Assembly (NCBI GenBank): GCA_027016915.1 | Contig: JALURJ010000134.1 | Location: 1 to 12,415 of the forward strand | Origin: Desulfurococcales archaeon | GTDB lineage: Archaea > Thermoproteota > Thermoprotei_A > Sulfolobales > WAQK01 | DNA: 12,415 nucleotides | Direction of reading: 5' to 3' | Shown here: piece after piece, positions 6,505 through 12,415 of the stretch | Layout: every line of letters starts with the position of its first letter | Numbering within the stretch: position 1 is the first letter of the stretch | Notes under the pieces: model-generated | Databases searched by the model: none | What the model was told of the DNA's origin: nothing | The model's input: the letters and a program-made list of their open reading frames with translations, nothing else | Position numbers and translations under genes: made by a program

Positions 6505-6542
6505 GTAAAATAGCATGCACTAACCCCCGGAGATGATGAGGG

Positions 6543-6929
6543 TTGCCAGCTGAGGCCATAGTCTCCGTAGCGGTGACGCTCATTGTGGGCGTAGGGGTGC
6601 TGGCCCTCGTAGTCCTACTTGCCCTCCTCATGACCAGGGGGGCGGAGTACCCATATAAGAGGGAGAGGTATGAGGCTGGCAACCCGCCCAGCGGCGTAGC
6701 GCGCCGCTGGTACCCCATCCAGTACTACGGCTACCTCATAATCTTCCTAGCTTTCGAACCCATACTCGCGCTTCTCTTCCTCCTACCCTACTATGCGGCG
6801 CTCAGCCCCGCTAGAACCCTAATGATCGTGGCCGCCACCATGGCTATATCCCTGCCACCCCTCTACTACGGACTATCCCACTCCAGGAGGATAGAGCTGT
6901 GGCGCTTCAAGCCGCCCAGGGAGGGATGA
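6543..6929 (+). CDS. nuoA: Complex I subunit A (ND3-like)
   Basis: A 128-residue membrane subunit with three helices (about 5-30, 62-86, 91-112), located at the junction between the quinone site and the membrane arm. It is recognised by KRERYEAGNPPSG at 39-51 and YYGYLIIFLAFEP at 61-73. Two departures from the usual pattern are visible. The normally conserved Cys in YECG is Ala45, and the FDxE motif of the second helix reads FEPI (E72, no second acid). The start is TTG at 6543, chosen because GGAGATGAT lies ahead at the spacing seen for the next genes and the first helix then begins properly. It heads the operon, with nuoB 3 bases downstream. Confidence 0.9.
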   Translation: MPAEAIVSVAVTLIVGVGVLALVVLLALLMTRGAEYPYKRERYEAGNPPSGVARRWYPIQYYGYLIIFLAFEPILALLFLLPYYAALSPARTLMIVAATMAISLPPLYYGLSHSRRIELWRFKPPREG

Positions 6930-6932
6930 GCC

Positions 6933-7454
6933 GTGTTCTGCCCACTCTCCGGGCTAATGATGGTAGGAAACCTGGAGGAAGTCGCCCGCAAGGCGACGAG
7001 ATGGCTTGTCGAGAAGACCCCTGTTAGGAGCCTGAAGGACTGGGCCATAGCATTCTCCCTCTGGCCCGTACACCTCACAACCTCGTGCTGCGGCGCGGAG
7101 TTCGCTGCCGCCTCCAACCCCAGGTTCGACGCTGAAAGGTTCGGCTTCCTACCCTTCATATCGCCACGCCAGACTAACCTCCTCCTAATAGAGGGCACAC
7201 TTACCAAGAAGATGGCCCGCGCAGCCGAAATAGTGTACCAGCAGATGCCCAGCCCCCGGTACGTCGTGGCCATGGGCGCCTGCGCCATAGACGGAGGCAT
7301 ATTCTACAACAGCTACAATATCGTCAGAGTGCACGAGCTATTCCCCGTAGAGGAGTTCATACCTGGCTGCCCCCCGAGACCCGAAGCCGTGGCTAGGGCT
7401 ATCATAATGCTCCAGAAGCGCATCCGCGAAGGGAGAACGGCCTTCAAGGTGTAG
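6933..7454 (+). CDS. nuoB: Complex I subunit B (N2 cluster, PSST-like)
   Basis: A 173-residue hydrophilic subunit that holds the terminal 4Fe-4S cluster N2, which hands electrons to quinone. All four ligands are present: the tandem C52-C53 in TTSCCGAEF, C117 in MGACAIDGG, and C146 in PGCPPRPEA. The SPRQTNLLLIEGTLT block (77-91) is also family-typical. The length is normal for NuoB without N-terminal extension. The start is GTG at 6933, with GGGAGGG eight bases ahead. It lies between nuoA (3-base gap) and nuoC (4-base gap). Close relatives are hydrogenase small subunits, but the company of ND1, ND3 and NuoC-like genes makes complex I clear. Confidence 0.96.
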   Translation: MFCPLSGLMMVGNLEEVARKATRWLVEKTPVRSLKDWAIAFSLWPVHLTTSCCGAEFAAASNPRFDAERFGFLPFISPRQTNLLLIEGTLTKKMARAAEIVYQQMPSPRYVVAMGACAIDGGIFYNSYNIVRVHELFPVEEFIPGCPPRPEAVARAIIMLQKRIREGRTAFKV

Positions 7455-7458
7455 CGCC

Positions 7459-7941
7459 TTGGCTATCCTCGACAAGGTGAAAGAGGCGTTGGAGCCTCTG
7501 GGGGCCAAGGTAGAAGAGGTTAGGCCAGGCTACATAACGGCAAGCATAAGCGTAGAGAACCTGAAGAAGGCGGCACAGCTACTCTTCAACCTAGGCTTCG
7601 ACCACGTGGTAAGCGTTGAGGGCGTCGACTGGATAAAGGACAACGAGATAGAGGTGGCCTACCACGCCGCCAGCTACGAGCCCGAGCTCCACGGGGTCAT
7701 TGTGAAGCTCTCCACCAGGGTTCCAAGGGACAAGCCGGAGCTTGAAACGCTGATCGATGTGTGGCCCAGCGCCCTCTACCCTGAAAGGGAGACCTGGGAA
7801 ATGCTGGGCGTAGTATTCAAGGGGCACCCCGAGCTCAAGAGGCTGCTCCTACCCCCCGACTACCAGGGGCCCCCGCCCCTGCGCAAAGACTATAAGGTGC
7901 CGGAGGAGGGGTTCATAGTTGACCTCACAAGGAAGCAGTGA
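7459..7941 (+). CDS. nuoC: Complex I subunit C (30-kDa-like)
   Basis: A 160-residue soluble subunit of the connecting module. It has no cofactor and packs against NuoD and NuoB. The family signature lies at 109-145: ERETWEMLGVVFKGHPEL, then LPPDYQGPPPLRKDY. It is a stand-alone NuoC rather than a NuoCD fusion. The start is TTG at 7459, with AGGTG at 7447-7451 overlapping the end of nuoB. The last 23 bases overlap nuoD in another frame, and the nuoD ribosome binding site lies inside this gene, so the two are likely translationally coupled. The short C-terminal tail after the signature is hydrophilic. Confidence 0.95.
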   Translation: MAILDKVKEALEPLGAKVEEVRPGYITASISVENLKKAAQLLFNLGFDHVVSVEGVDWIKDNEIEVAYHAASYEPELHGVIVKLSTRVPRDKPELETLIDVWPSALYPERETWEMLGVVFKGHPELKRLLLPPDYQGPPPLRKDYKVPEEGFIVDLTRKQ

Positions 7942-9154
7942 GCCCAGGGCAAGCCCGTACTTCTGGTACAGGCTGATGGGCCGCGACGAGGAGGGCTACG
8001 ACGTATACGAGCTGTTCATAGGCCCCCAGCACCCCGCCTCGGGCCATATGAGGATAATCGTCAGGCTCGACGGCGACATCATAGTGGACGCTGAACCCGA
8101 CATAGGCTACGTCCACAGGACCATGGAGAAGCTGGCCGAGGGCAGGGAGTATATTAAAAACATACCCCTCTTCGAGAGGGCCACCATAATAGACGCAGCC
8201 AACATTACCTGGGGCTACGTCCGCGCTGTGGAACAGCTCCTAGGCCTCGAGGCACCCCCCAGAGCAGAGTACCTCAGAACACTTCTGGCGGAGATCAACA
8301 GGATCGCCAGCCACCTCTACGGCTTCGGAATAGCAGGCATAATGCTCAACCACTCCACCATGTTCATGTGGGCCTTCGGGGACAGAGAGGTTTGGGTCCA
8401 GCTGGCGGAAGACCTGACAGGCGCTAGGCTCACCCACAGCTACATAATCCCCGGCGGGGTTAGGAGAAACCTGCCCCAAGACTTCAGGGAGAAGGCCCTC
8501 AAAGCGATAAGGTACATGGAGAAGAGGCTGCAGGACTACGAGAGGATCTTCGTCAAGAACCCCGTCATAATAGCCAGATACGTCGACGTAGGCGTAATCA
8601 AGGCGGACGAGGCCAAGAGGCTCGGAATAGTGGGGCCAAACCTTAGGGCCGCGGGAGTCAGGTACGACGCCAGGATCGCCGAGAAGTACGGCGCCTACCC
8701 GGAGCTGGAGTTCGAAATCCCTGTGAGGGAGGAGGGCGACGCCATGGCGAGGCTCCTGGTGAGGATAGAGGAGATCAGGCAGAGCATGAGCATAATAAAG
8801 CAGATCCTCGACAAGATCCCCGACGGCCCTATATTCCACGAGAAATACTACAGGATGCTCCCACCCAAGCTAAAAGAGTTCGTTGAGAGCACAGGCCGCC
8901 TCAAGCTTCCAGGAGCCTTCATAAGGTTGAAGCCGGAGCCAGGCGAGGCTGTTGCCAGGGTCGAGATGGGTCACGGCGAGGTATTCTACCACATAGTTTC
9001 CGACGGCAGCATAAAGCCCTACAGGGTCAGGGTGATTACCCCCGCCTTCAGGAACGTCGTGCTCTACAGATATCTGACCCGCGGGGCGAGGTTCATGGAC
9101 CTACCCGCAATCTATGGGAGCATAGACTACTTCCCACCGGAGGGTGACAGGTGA
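7919..9154 (+). CDS. nuoD: Complex I subunit D (49-kDa-like)
   Basis: A 411-residue catalytic subunit that forms the quinone cavity with NuoB. The GPQHPASGHMRI loop (35-46) supplies H38 and H43. GYVHRTMEKLAEGREYIKN (63-81) carries Y78, which aligns with the quinone-binding tyrosine. The protein ends YGSIDYFPPEGDR, as in NuoD. The CxxC pairs that bind Ni-Fe in related hydrogenase large subunits are absent at both ends, so this is not a hydrogenase. The start is TTG at 7919, inside nuoC, with a strong GGAGGAGGGG at 7902-7911. No other in-frame start lies near. It overlaps the following nuoH by one base, leaving no space for nuoE, nuoF or nuoG, which follow nuoD in many bacterial operons. Confidence 0.96.
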   Translation: MTSQGSSEPRASPYFWYRLMGRDEEGYDVYELFIGPQHPASGHMRIIVRLDGDIIVDAEPDIGYVHRTMEKLAEGREYIKNIPLFERATIIDAANITWGYVRAVEQLLGLEAPPRAEYLRTLLAEINRIASHLYGFGIAGIMLNHSTMFMWAFGDREVWVQLAEDLTGARLTHSYIIPGGVRRNLPQDFREKALKAIRYMEKRLQDYERIFVKNPVIIARYVDVGVIKADEAKRLGIVGPNLRAAGVRYDARIAEKYGAYPELEFEIPVREEGDAMARLLVRIEEIRQSMSIIKQILDKIPDGPIFHEKYYRMLPPKLKEFVESTGRLKLPGAFIRLKPEPGEAVARVEMGHGEVFYHIVSDGSIKPYRVRVITPAFRNVVLYRYLTRGARFMDLPAIYGSIDYFPPEGDR

Positions 9155-10176
9155 TGACGACCGGAACCATAGGCCGAATAGTGGACTTCGTGCTCAGCCC
9201 CCACATATTCGCACCCCTAATCTACCCCGGCCTCCTAGCGGCGACACTGGTGCTGCTGACCCTAATATGGGCCGAGAGAAAGATGACCGCCAAGGTGCAG
9301 CTCCGCTACGGCCCCCTCTACGTCCTCAAACCCCTGGGCGGCGCGATACAGCTGATCGCCGACGCCATCAAGTTCATGTTCCAGGAACCCATAATGCCGC
9401 GCAACGCCGACAAATGGGTCTTCGCCCTGGCCCCCGTAGCCATGATGGCGTTCACCATAATACCCTTCGCCTTCATACCCGCAGCCCCGGGCTTCGTCGG
9501 TGTGGATGTAGAGTACAGCCTCCCCCTAGTGCTTTCCCTAAGCGCGCTTATCCCTCCCCTAATCCTGGCGACCTCATGGGCAGCCAACAACAAGTTCACG
9601 CTGCTCGGAGGCGTGAGGGAGGCCTTCATGATGGTCGCCTACGAGGTGAGCCTGTTCATAGCAGCCTTCGCCGTGGCCAGCTATTACGGCACCCTCAGCC
9701 TCTCCAAGATAGTCGAGGCCCAGAGTGTGCCCGGCATAATCCTGAACCCCATAGCGGCGGGGGTGTTCTTCGTCACCATGCTGATGACCGCCTCGAAGCT
9801 GCCCTACGACATAGTGGAGGGCGAGCAGGAGATAGTTGCGGGACCCTTCACCGAGTATTCCGGCATACTCTACATGCTGGTCATGGGTGCCAGCTACATG
9901 GAGCTCTACGTGCTCAGCCTAGTGTTCGTGGAGCTGTTCCTCGGAGGCTGGAAACCCGTCATACCGGCCCTGGCATCCATCCACCCAGCCTTCGAGGGCA
10001 TATCCCTCTTCATCAAGGCGTACCTCGTCCTCCTCTTCGCAGTGTTCCTGAGAAGCGTCTATGCCAGGTATAGGCTGGACCAGGCCCTCGAGATAGGGTG
10101 GAAGAAGCTGTTCCCTCTCGCGCTGCTCTCCGTGATCTGGAGCCTCGCACTACTCCTGGTAGCAGGAGGTGCCTAG
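9154..10176 (+). CDS. nuoH: Complex I subunit H (ND1-like)
   Basis: A membrane subunit of 340 residues with about eight helices, forming the membrane side of the quinone tunnel and the start of the proton path. Recognisable parts (numbered from ATG 9154) are AERKMTAKVQLRYGP near 40-53, LGGAIQLIADAIKF near 61-74, VREAFMMVAYEVSL near 154-167, and the acidic loop EGEQEIVAGPFTEYSG near 222-237. The acidic residues are conserved. Two adjacent starts are possible: GTG 9151 and ATG 9154. I prefer ATG because GGAGGGTGA at 9139-9147 then sits at the same distance as in other genes of the operon. The ATG shares its A with the nuoD stop codon. Confidence 0.96.
   Translation: MTTGTIGRIVDFVLSPHIFAPLIYPGLLAATLVLLTLIWAERKMTAKVQLRYGPLYVLKPLGGAIQLIADAIKFMFQEPIMPRNADKWVFALAPVAMMAFTIIPFAFIPAAPGFVGVDVEYSLPLVLSLSALIPPLILATSWAANNKFTLLGGVREAFMMVAYEVSLFIAAFAVASYYGTLSLSKIVEAQSVPGIILNPIAAGVFFVTMLMTASKLPYDIVEGEQEIVAGPFTEYSGILYMLVMGASYMELYVLSLVFVELFLGGWKPVIPALASIHPAFEGISLFIKAYLVLLFAVFLRSVYARYRLDQALEIGWKKLFPLALLSVIWSLALLLVAGGA
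10165..10171 (+). promoter_or_regulatory. Ribosome binding site fixing the nuoI start
   Basis: GGAGGTG is a perfect anti-16S complement seven bases before GTG at 10179. It decides for that start over in-frame ATG 10098, which lies deep inside nuoH. Confidence 0.8.
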
Positions 10177-10178
10177 CC

Positions 10179-10676
10179 GTGGCCGAGGATGTGTATAAAC
10201 CCGGCAACCTGCTAACCTCCCTGAAGAGGCACGCAGCAGCCATAGCCACGGGGCTACGCTACCTGCTCTCCACCAAGCGCATGACCGTCAGGTACCCCGA
10301 GTTCCTGATAGACCTAGGCGAAGGCTACAGGGGCATGATCAGGTGGCGCAGAGAGAGATGCATAAGCTGCGGCCTCTGCGCCCAAATATGCCCAGCAGCC
10401 GCCATGAAGATGTACAAGCTTCCCGGAGAGAAGAAGATGTTCCCCGGCATAAACTACCAGAGGTGCATCTTCTGCGGCTTCTGCGTCGACGTATGCCCAG
10501 CCTTCGCACTGGAGCACACACCTGTACACGACCTCTCCTACGAGGAGCTGGACGAGATGATATACATCCCCGAGAGGTTCGACACTGAGTGGGTTTCCCC
10601 TGCCCTCAAAGAGGGCGCACGCCCCGTGAAGGTAGTGTTTGACGAGGAGGTGGGGCTAAGGCATGAGCCTAAGTAG
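10179..10676 (+). CDS. nuoI: Complex I subunit I (2x[4Fe-4S] ferredoxin-like)
   Basis: A 165-residue peripheral subunit that carries clusters N6a and N6b and passes electrons to N2 in NuoB. Two ferredoxin motifs are complete: CISCGLCAQICP at 61-72 and CIFCGFCVDVCP at 96-107. They are flanked by RWRRERC and a ALEHTPVHDLS segment usual for NuoI. The start is GTG at 10179, giving MAEDVYKPGN, two bases after the nuoH stop. The last 14 bases overlap nuoJ. With no NuoF or NuoG encoded next to it, this protein is the likely electron entry point, and an external ferredoxin-type donor could dock here; that is inference. Confidence 0.96.
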   Translation: MAEDVYKPGNLLTSLKRHAAAIATGLRYLLSTKRMTVRYPEFLIDLGEGYRGMIRWRRERCISCGLCAQICPAAAMKMYKLPGEKKMFPGINYQRCIFCGFCVDVCPAFALEHTPVHDLSYEELDEMIYIPERFDTEWVSPALKEGARPVKVVFDEEVGLRHEPK

Positions 10677-11160
10677 CACGATGCTGGAAGAACTGGCCTT
10701 CCTGGCACTAACAGGCATAGCCATAGGCTCAGCCATAATAGCGGTACAGGCCAGATACGCCGTCTATTCAGCGGTGGCCCTAGGCATGACCGGGGCCGGG
10801 GTTGCCGGCCTAATGGCCCTCCTAGGCTTCGGCTACGTCGCCGCCTTCCACCTCCTGGTCTATGTGGGAGCCACGGTCACCTTCATGGCCTTCAGCGTAA
10901 TCATGCTTAGGGAGCAGCCCGGCATGCTAAAGAACCTGGTCCCCCTCGCCGTACTGTCTGCGATAATGATCTTCGCCGCGATAACTGTGTCCCTCAGCAG
11001 CATGGGCATAGAGAGGCAGGCCAGCACCGTCGAGCTGGAGCTGATGGATGCAGCCAAGGCTCTGGTGGACAAGTACTGGTTCCCGCTCCTGCTCGCAATA
11101 GTGTCCCTCGCAACAATCATGATCGAGGGCATATCAGTGGCAAGGGGTGAGGAGACGTGA
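10663..11160 (+). CDS. nuoJ: Complex I subunit J (ND6-like)
   Basis: A 165-residue membrane subunit with five predicted helices (about 9-27, 35-52, 56-81, 89-108, 138-155). The third helix matches the conserved ND6 element: FHLLVYVGATVTFMAFSVIML, with the glycine that forms the pi-bulge in known structures. A hydrophilic loop rich in acids (IERQASTVELELMDAAK) precedes the last helix. The start is ATG at 10663, with GGAGGTG at 10646-10652. A second ATG at 10681 is possible but has no ribosome binding site at the right distance. It overlaps nuoI by 14 bases and nuoK by four (GTGA). Confidence 0.93.
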   Translation: MSLSSTMLEELAFLALTGIAIGSAIIAVQARYAVYSAVALGMTGAGVAGLMALLGFGYVAAFHLLVYVGATVTFMAFSVIMLREQPGMLKNLVPLAVLSAIMIFAAITVSLSSMGIERQASTVELELMDAAKALVDKYWFPLLLAIVSLATIMIEGISVARGEET

Positions 11161-11459
11161 TCCCGGTAACCTGGTACTACGTGGTGGCAGCCTTACTATT
11201 CGCCATAGGTAGCTACGGCGCCGTCGTCCACAAGAACGCTGTCAGGATCCTGGTCTCCCTAGAGCTGATGTTCAACGCAGAGCTACTCCTCCTACTAGCA
11301 GTGGCTTCAACCATAGAGGCCGTGCAGGGAGCCCTGCTCGCCATACTGGTCATAGCCCTCACCAGCTCCGAGATAGGTGTGGCTATACCCATAATCGTGC
11401 TCCTCTTCAGGCTCACAGGAACCGTGGATGTAACCCGTGTATCAAGATTAAGGGGGTGA
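11157..11459 (+). CDS. nuoK: Complex I subunit K (ND4L-like)
   Basis: A 100-residue, three-helix membrane subunit of normal family size, part of the proton path linking NuoH and NuoJ to the antiporter-like subunits. The two functional membrane glutamates are present: E36 in ILVSLELMFNAE and E72 in IALTSSEIGVAI, at the same numbers as in E. coli NuoK. The first helix spans about 6-24. The start is GTG at 11157, overlapping the nuoJ stop as GTGA, with GGGGTGA at 11144-11150. The next gene begins six bases after its stop. Confidence 0.95.
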   Translation: MIPVTWYYVVAALLFAIGSYGAVVHKNAVRILVSLELMFNAELLLLLAVASTIEAVQGALLAILVIALTSSEIGVAIPIIVLLFRLTGTVDVTRVSRLRG

Positions 11460-11465
11460 AGAGGT

Positions 11466-12415
11466 GTGGAGCAGATAATATTGGAGCAACCCGTACTGCT
11501 CTCAACAGTTTTGGTGCCCATAGCTGCCGCAATGGCGTCCTGGGCGCTGGGAGATAGGGTGAAGGAAGACATACACGCAGGCCTCAACGCAGGCGCCCTG
11601 CTGTACTCGCTGGTAATATATCTGGCACTGGCCTGGAGGTTCGGACTAGACAGCATCGTTAGGGACCCGTGGGTCTGGGACGTGCCGGGGCTAGGCAGGT
11701 TCTCCATGATATTCGACGCAATGGTGTTCCCGGTACTTGTAGGCATAGCGCTGGTCACGGGCCTGGTGGCTGTATACTCGGTGCCCTACATGAGGCACAG
11801 GTTCGAGGAGATGGAGCATGAGGGTGTCAAGGCACCTGGCTGGGGAGCATACTTCATGATGTACACCATGTTCGCCGCAGCCATGCTGGGCACAGTGATG
11901 ACAACCAACACCATAGAGTTCTACCTGTTCCTCGAACTCACGCTGATACCCAGCTTCCTGCTCATCGCCTTCTACGGGTACGGCGACAGGGTTAGGATAG
12001 CGATCCTCTATATGCTGTGGACCCAGATGGGCGCGGTGCTGTTCCTGATCGGCGCACTAGCGCTAGGCTTCAACGTGGGCTTCGACTTCTACGACCCGGC
12101 GACCGGCAGATTCCTCCTAGGCTTCGGCGACGAAGGCCTGGCCGGAGGCCTGGCAACAGCCGTACTCGCCGCCATGACCATAGGGCTCCTAGTGAAGATG
12201 GCCGTGTTCGGCGTGCACATATGGCTCCCCTACGCGCACGCCGAGGCCCCCACCCCGATCTCGGCACTGCTGAGCCCCAACCTCATCGGGATCGGGGGTG
12301 TGATGCTGCTGAGAATAGTGTACACCGCCTTCCCCAACGGGTTCTCATCGGCAGCTCCAATACTGCTATTCTGGGCCATCGCCACCATGGTGTACGGCGG
12401 CTTCATGGCCCTCCA
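11466..12415 (+). CDS. nuoM: Complex I antiporter-like subunit M (ND4-like), 3'-partial
   Basis: The frame from GTG at 11466 stays open to the window end, giving 316 residues of an expected 450-500. GGTGA at 11455-11459 is the ribosome binding site. The subunit is one of the proton-pumping, Mrp-antiporter-like proteins. The key glutamate is E157 in FYLFLELTLIPSF, and the channel lysine is about K244 in IGLLVKMAVFGVHIW. These are followed by LPYAHAEAPTPISALLS. The segment ending FWAIATMVYGGFMAL matches the NuoM pattern better than NuoL or NuoN, so I call nuoM. A hydrophilic loop near 110-125 and another near 203-226 (FYDPATGRF) are longer than I would expect. nuoL and nuoN presumably lie beyond the edge. 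Confidence 0.9.
   Translation, partial: MEQIILEQPVLLSTVLVPIAAAMASWALGDRVKEDIHAGLNAGALLYSLVIYLALAWRFGLDSIVRDPWVWDVPGLGRFSMIFDAMVFPVLVGIALVTGLVAVYSVPYMRHRFEEMEHEGVKAPGWGAYFMMYTMFAAAMLGTVMTTNTIEFYLFLELTLIPSFLLIAFYGYGDRVRIAILYMLWTQMGAVLFLIGALALGFNVGFDFYDPATGRFLLGFGDEGLAGGLATAVLAAMTIGLLVKMAVFGVHIWLPYAHAEAPTPISALLSPNLIGIGGVMLLRIVYTAFPNGFSSAAPILLFWAIATMVYGGFMAL

Larger units (their letters stand above)
6332..6542. other. Divergent intergenic region between receptor gene and complex I operon
   Basis: These 211 bases hold two outward-facing promoters and no gene that I can support. Positions 6413-6510 are strongly AT-rich, in contrast with the coding DNA on both sides, and include AT tracts at 6421-6437 and A/T runs at 6442-6447 and 6462-6466. 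The GC-rich part, 6376-6412, separates this from the minus-strand promoter. Confidence 0.7.

Noticed and set aside
6531..6553. Box C-like ATGATGA and box D-like CTGA around the nuoA start, as for a C/D box RNA.
   Set aside because: Only one C and one D-type box with a 10-base gap are present, no C'/D partner follows, and the sequence is explained by the ribosome binding site and start of nuoA.
6533..6553. Six-codon open frame MMRVAS upstream of and overlapping the nuoA start.
   Set aside because: Its ATG lies within the GGAGATGAT ribosome binding site of nuoA and it has no site of its own.
8240..8839. Antisense frame of 199 codons inside nuoD.
   Set aside because: It mirrors codon bias of nuoD, has no ribosome binding site or family motif, and lies fully within a conserved gene.
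7919..9154. Reading the 49-kDa-like gene as a membrane-bound Ni-Fe hydrogenase large subunit.
   Set aside because: No N-terminal or C-terminal CxxC nickel ligands; the neighbours are complex I subunits A, C, H, J and K.
9144..10073. Long +strand frame of 309 codons overlapping nuoH.
   Set aside because: The product is Pro/Arg/His-rich and low-complexity, as expected of an out-of-frame reading of GC-rich nuoH; nuoH itself is unmistakable.
10098..10178. Upstream ATG start for nuoI at 10098.
   Set aside because: It would overlap nuoH by 79 bases and lacks a ribosome binding site, whereas GTG 10179 has a perfect GGAGGTG.
11213..11758. Antisense frame across nuoK and nuoM.
   Set aside because: Both sense genes are clear; the antisense product is Ser/Thr-rich without recognisable domains.

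Overview
The window looks like part of a hyperthermophilic crenarchaeal chromosome, most likely Aeropyrum or a close Desulfurococcales relative (inference). The supporting signs are high GC, heavy AGG and ATA codon use, frequent TTG and GTG starts, TTTATA-type archaeal promoters about 38-42 bases ahead of start codons, and ribosome binding sites close to GGAGGTGA.

The left part (1-6331) is a patchwork of small units. An AT-rich gene for a probable winged-helix regulator comes first and may begin outside the window. A DUF1464 ASKHA-type kinase-like gene and an MFS transporter follow in the same direction. On the minus strand lie a VapBC toxin-antitoxin pair, a second MFS-type permease, and a membrane-anchored NMT1/SsuA-like substrate-binding protein with no ABC partners in the window.

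The right part (6543-12415) is the start of a complex I operon in the order nuoA-B-C-D-H-I-J-K-M, cut by the window edge inside nuoM. Genes are separated by at most 6 bases or overlap. There is no nuoE, nuoF or nuoG between nuoD and nuoH, so this stretch encodes the quinone-reducing connecting module (B, C, D, I) and the proton-pumping membrane arm (A, H, J, K, M), but no NADH-oxidising module. Electrons should reach the Fe-S clusters of NuoI and NuoB from an unidentified donor, perhaps ferredoxin (inference), pass to quinone at NuoD/NuoB, and drive proton translocation.

The complex I operon and the substrate-binding protein gene are divergent, sharing a 211-base AT-rich intergenic region with a promoter on each strand. 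The most interesting non-coding signals are three GTATAC palindromes spaced about 25 bases apart over the vapBC promoter, an 11-bp inverted repeat at the promoter and leader of the minus-strand permease, and a tandem repeat just upstream of the nuoA TATA box. I see no tRNA, rRNA, CRISPR array or insertion sequence.
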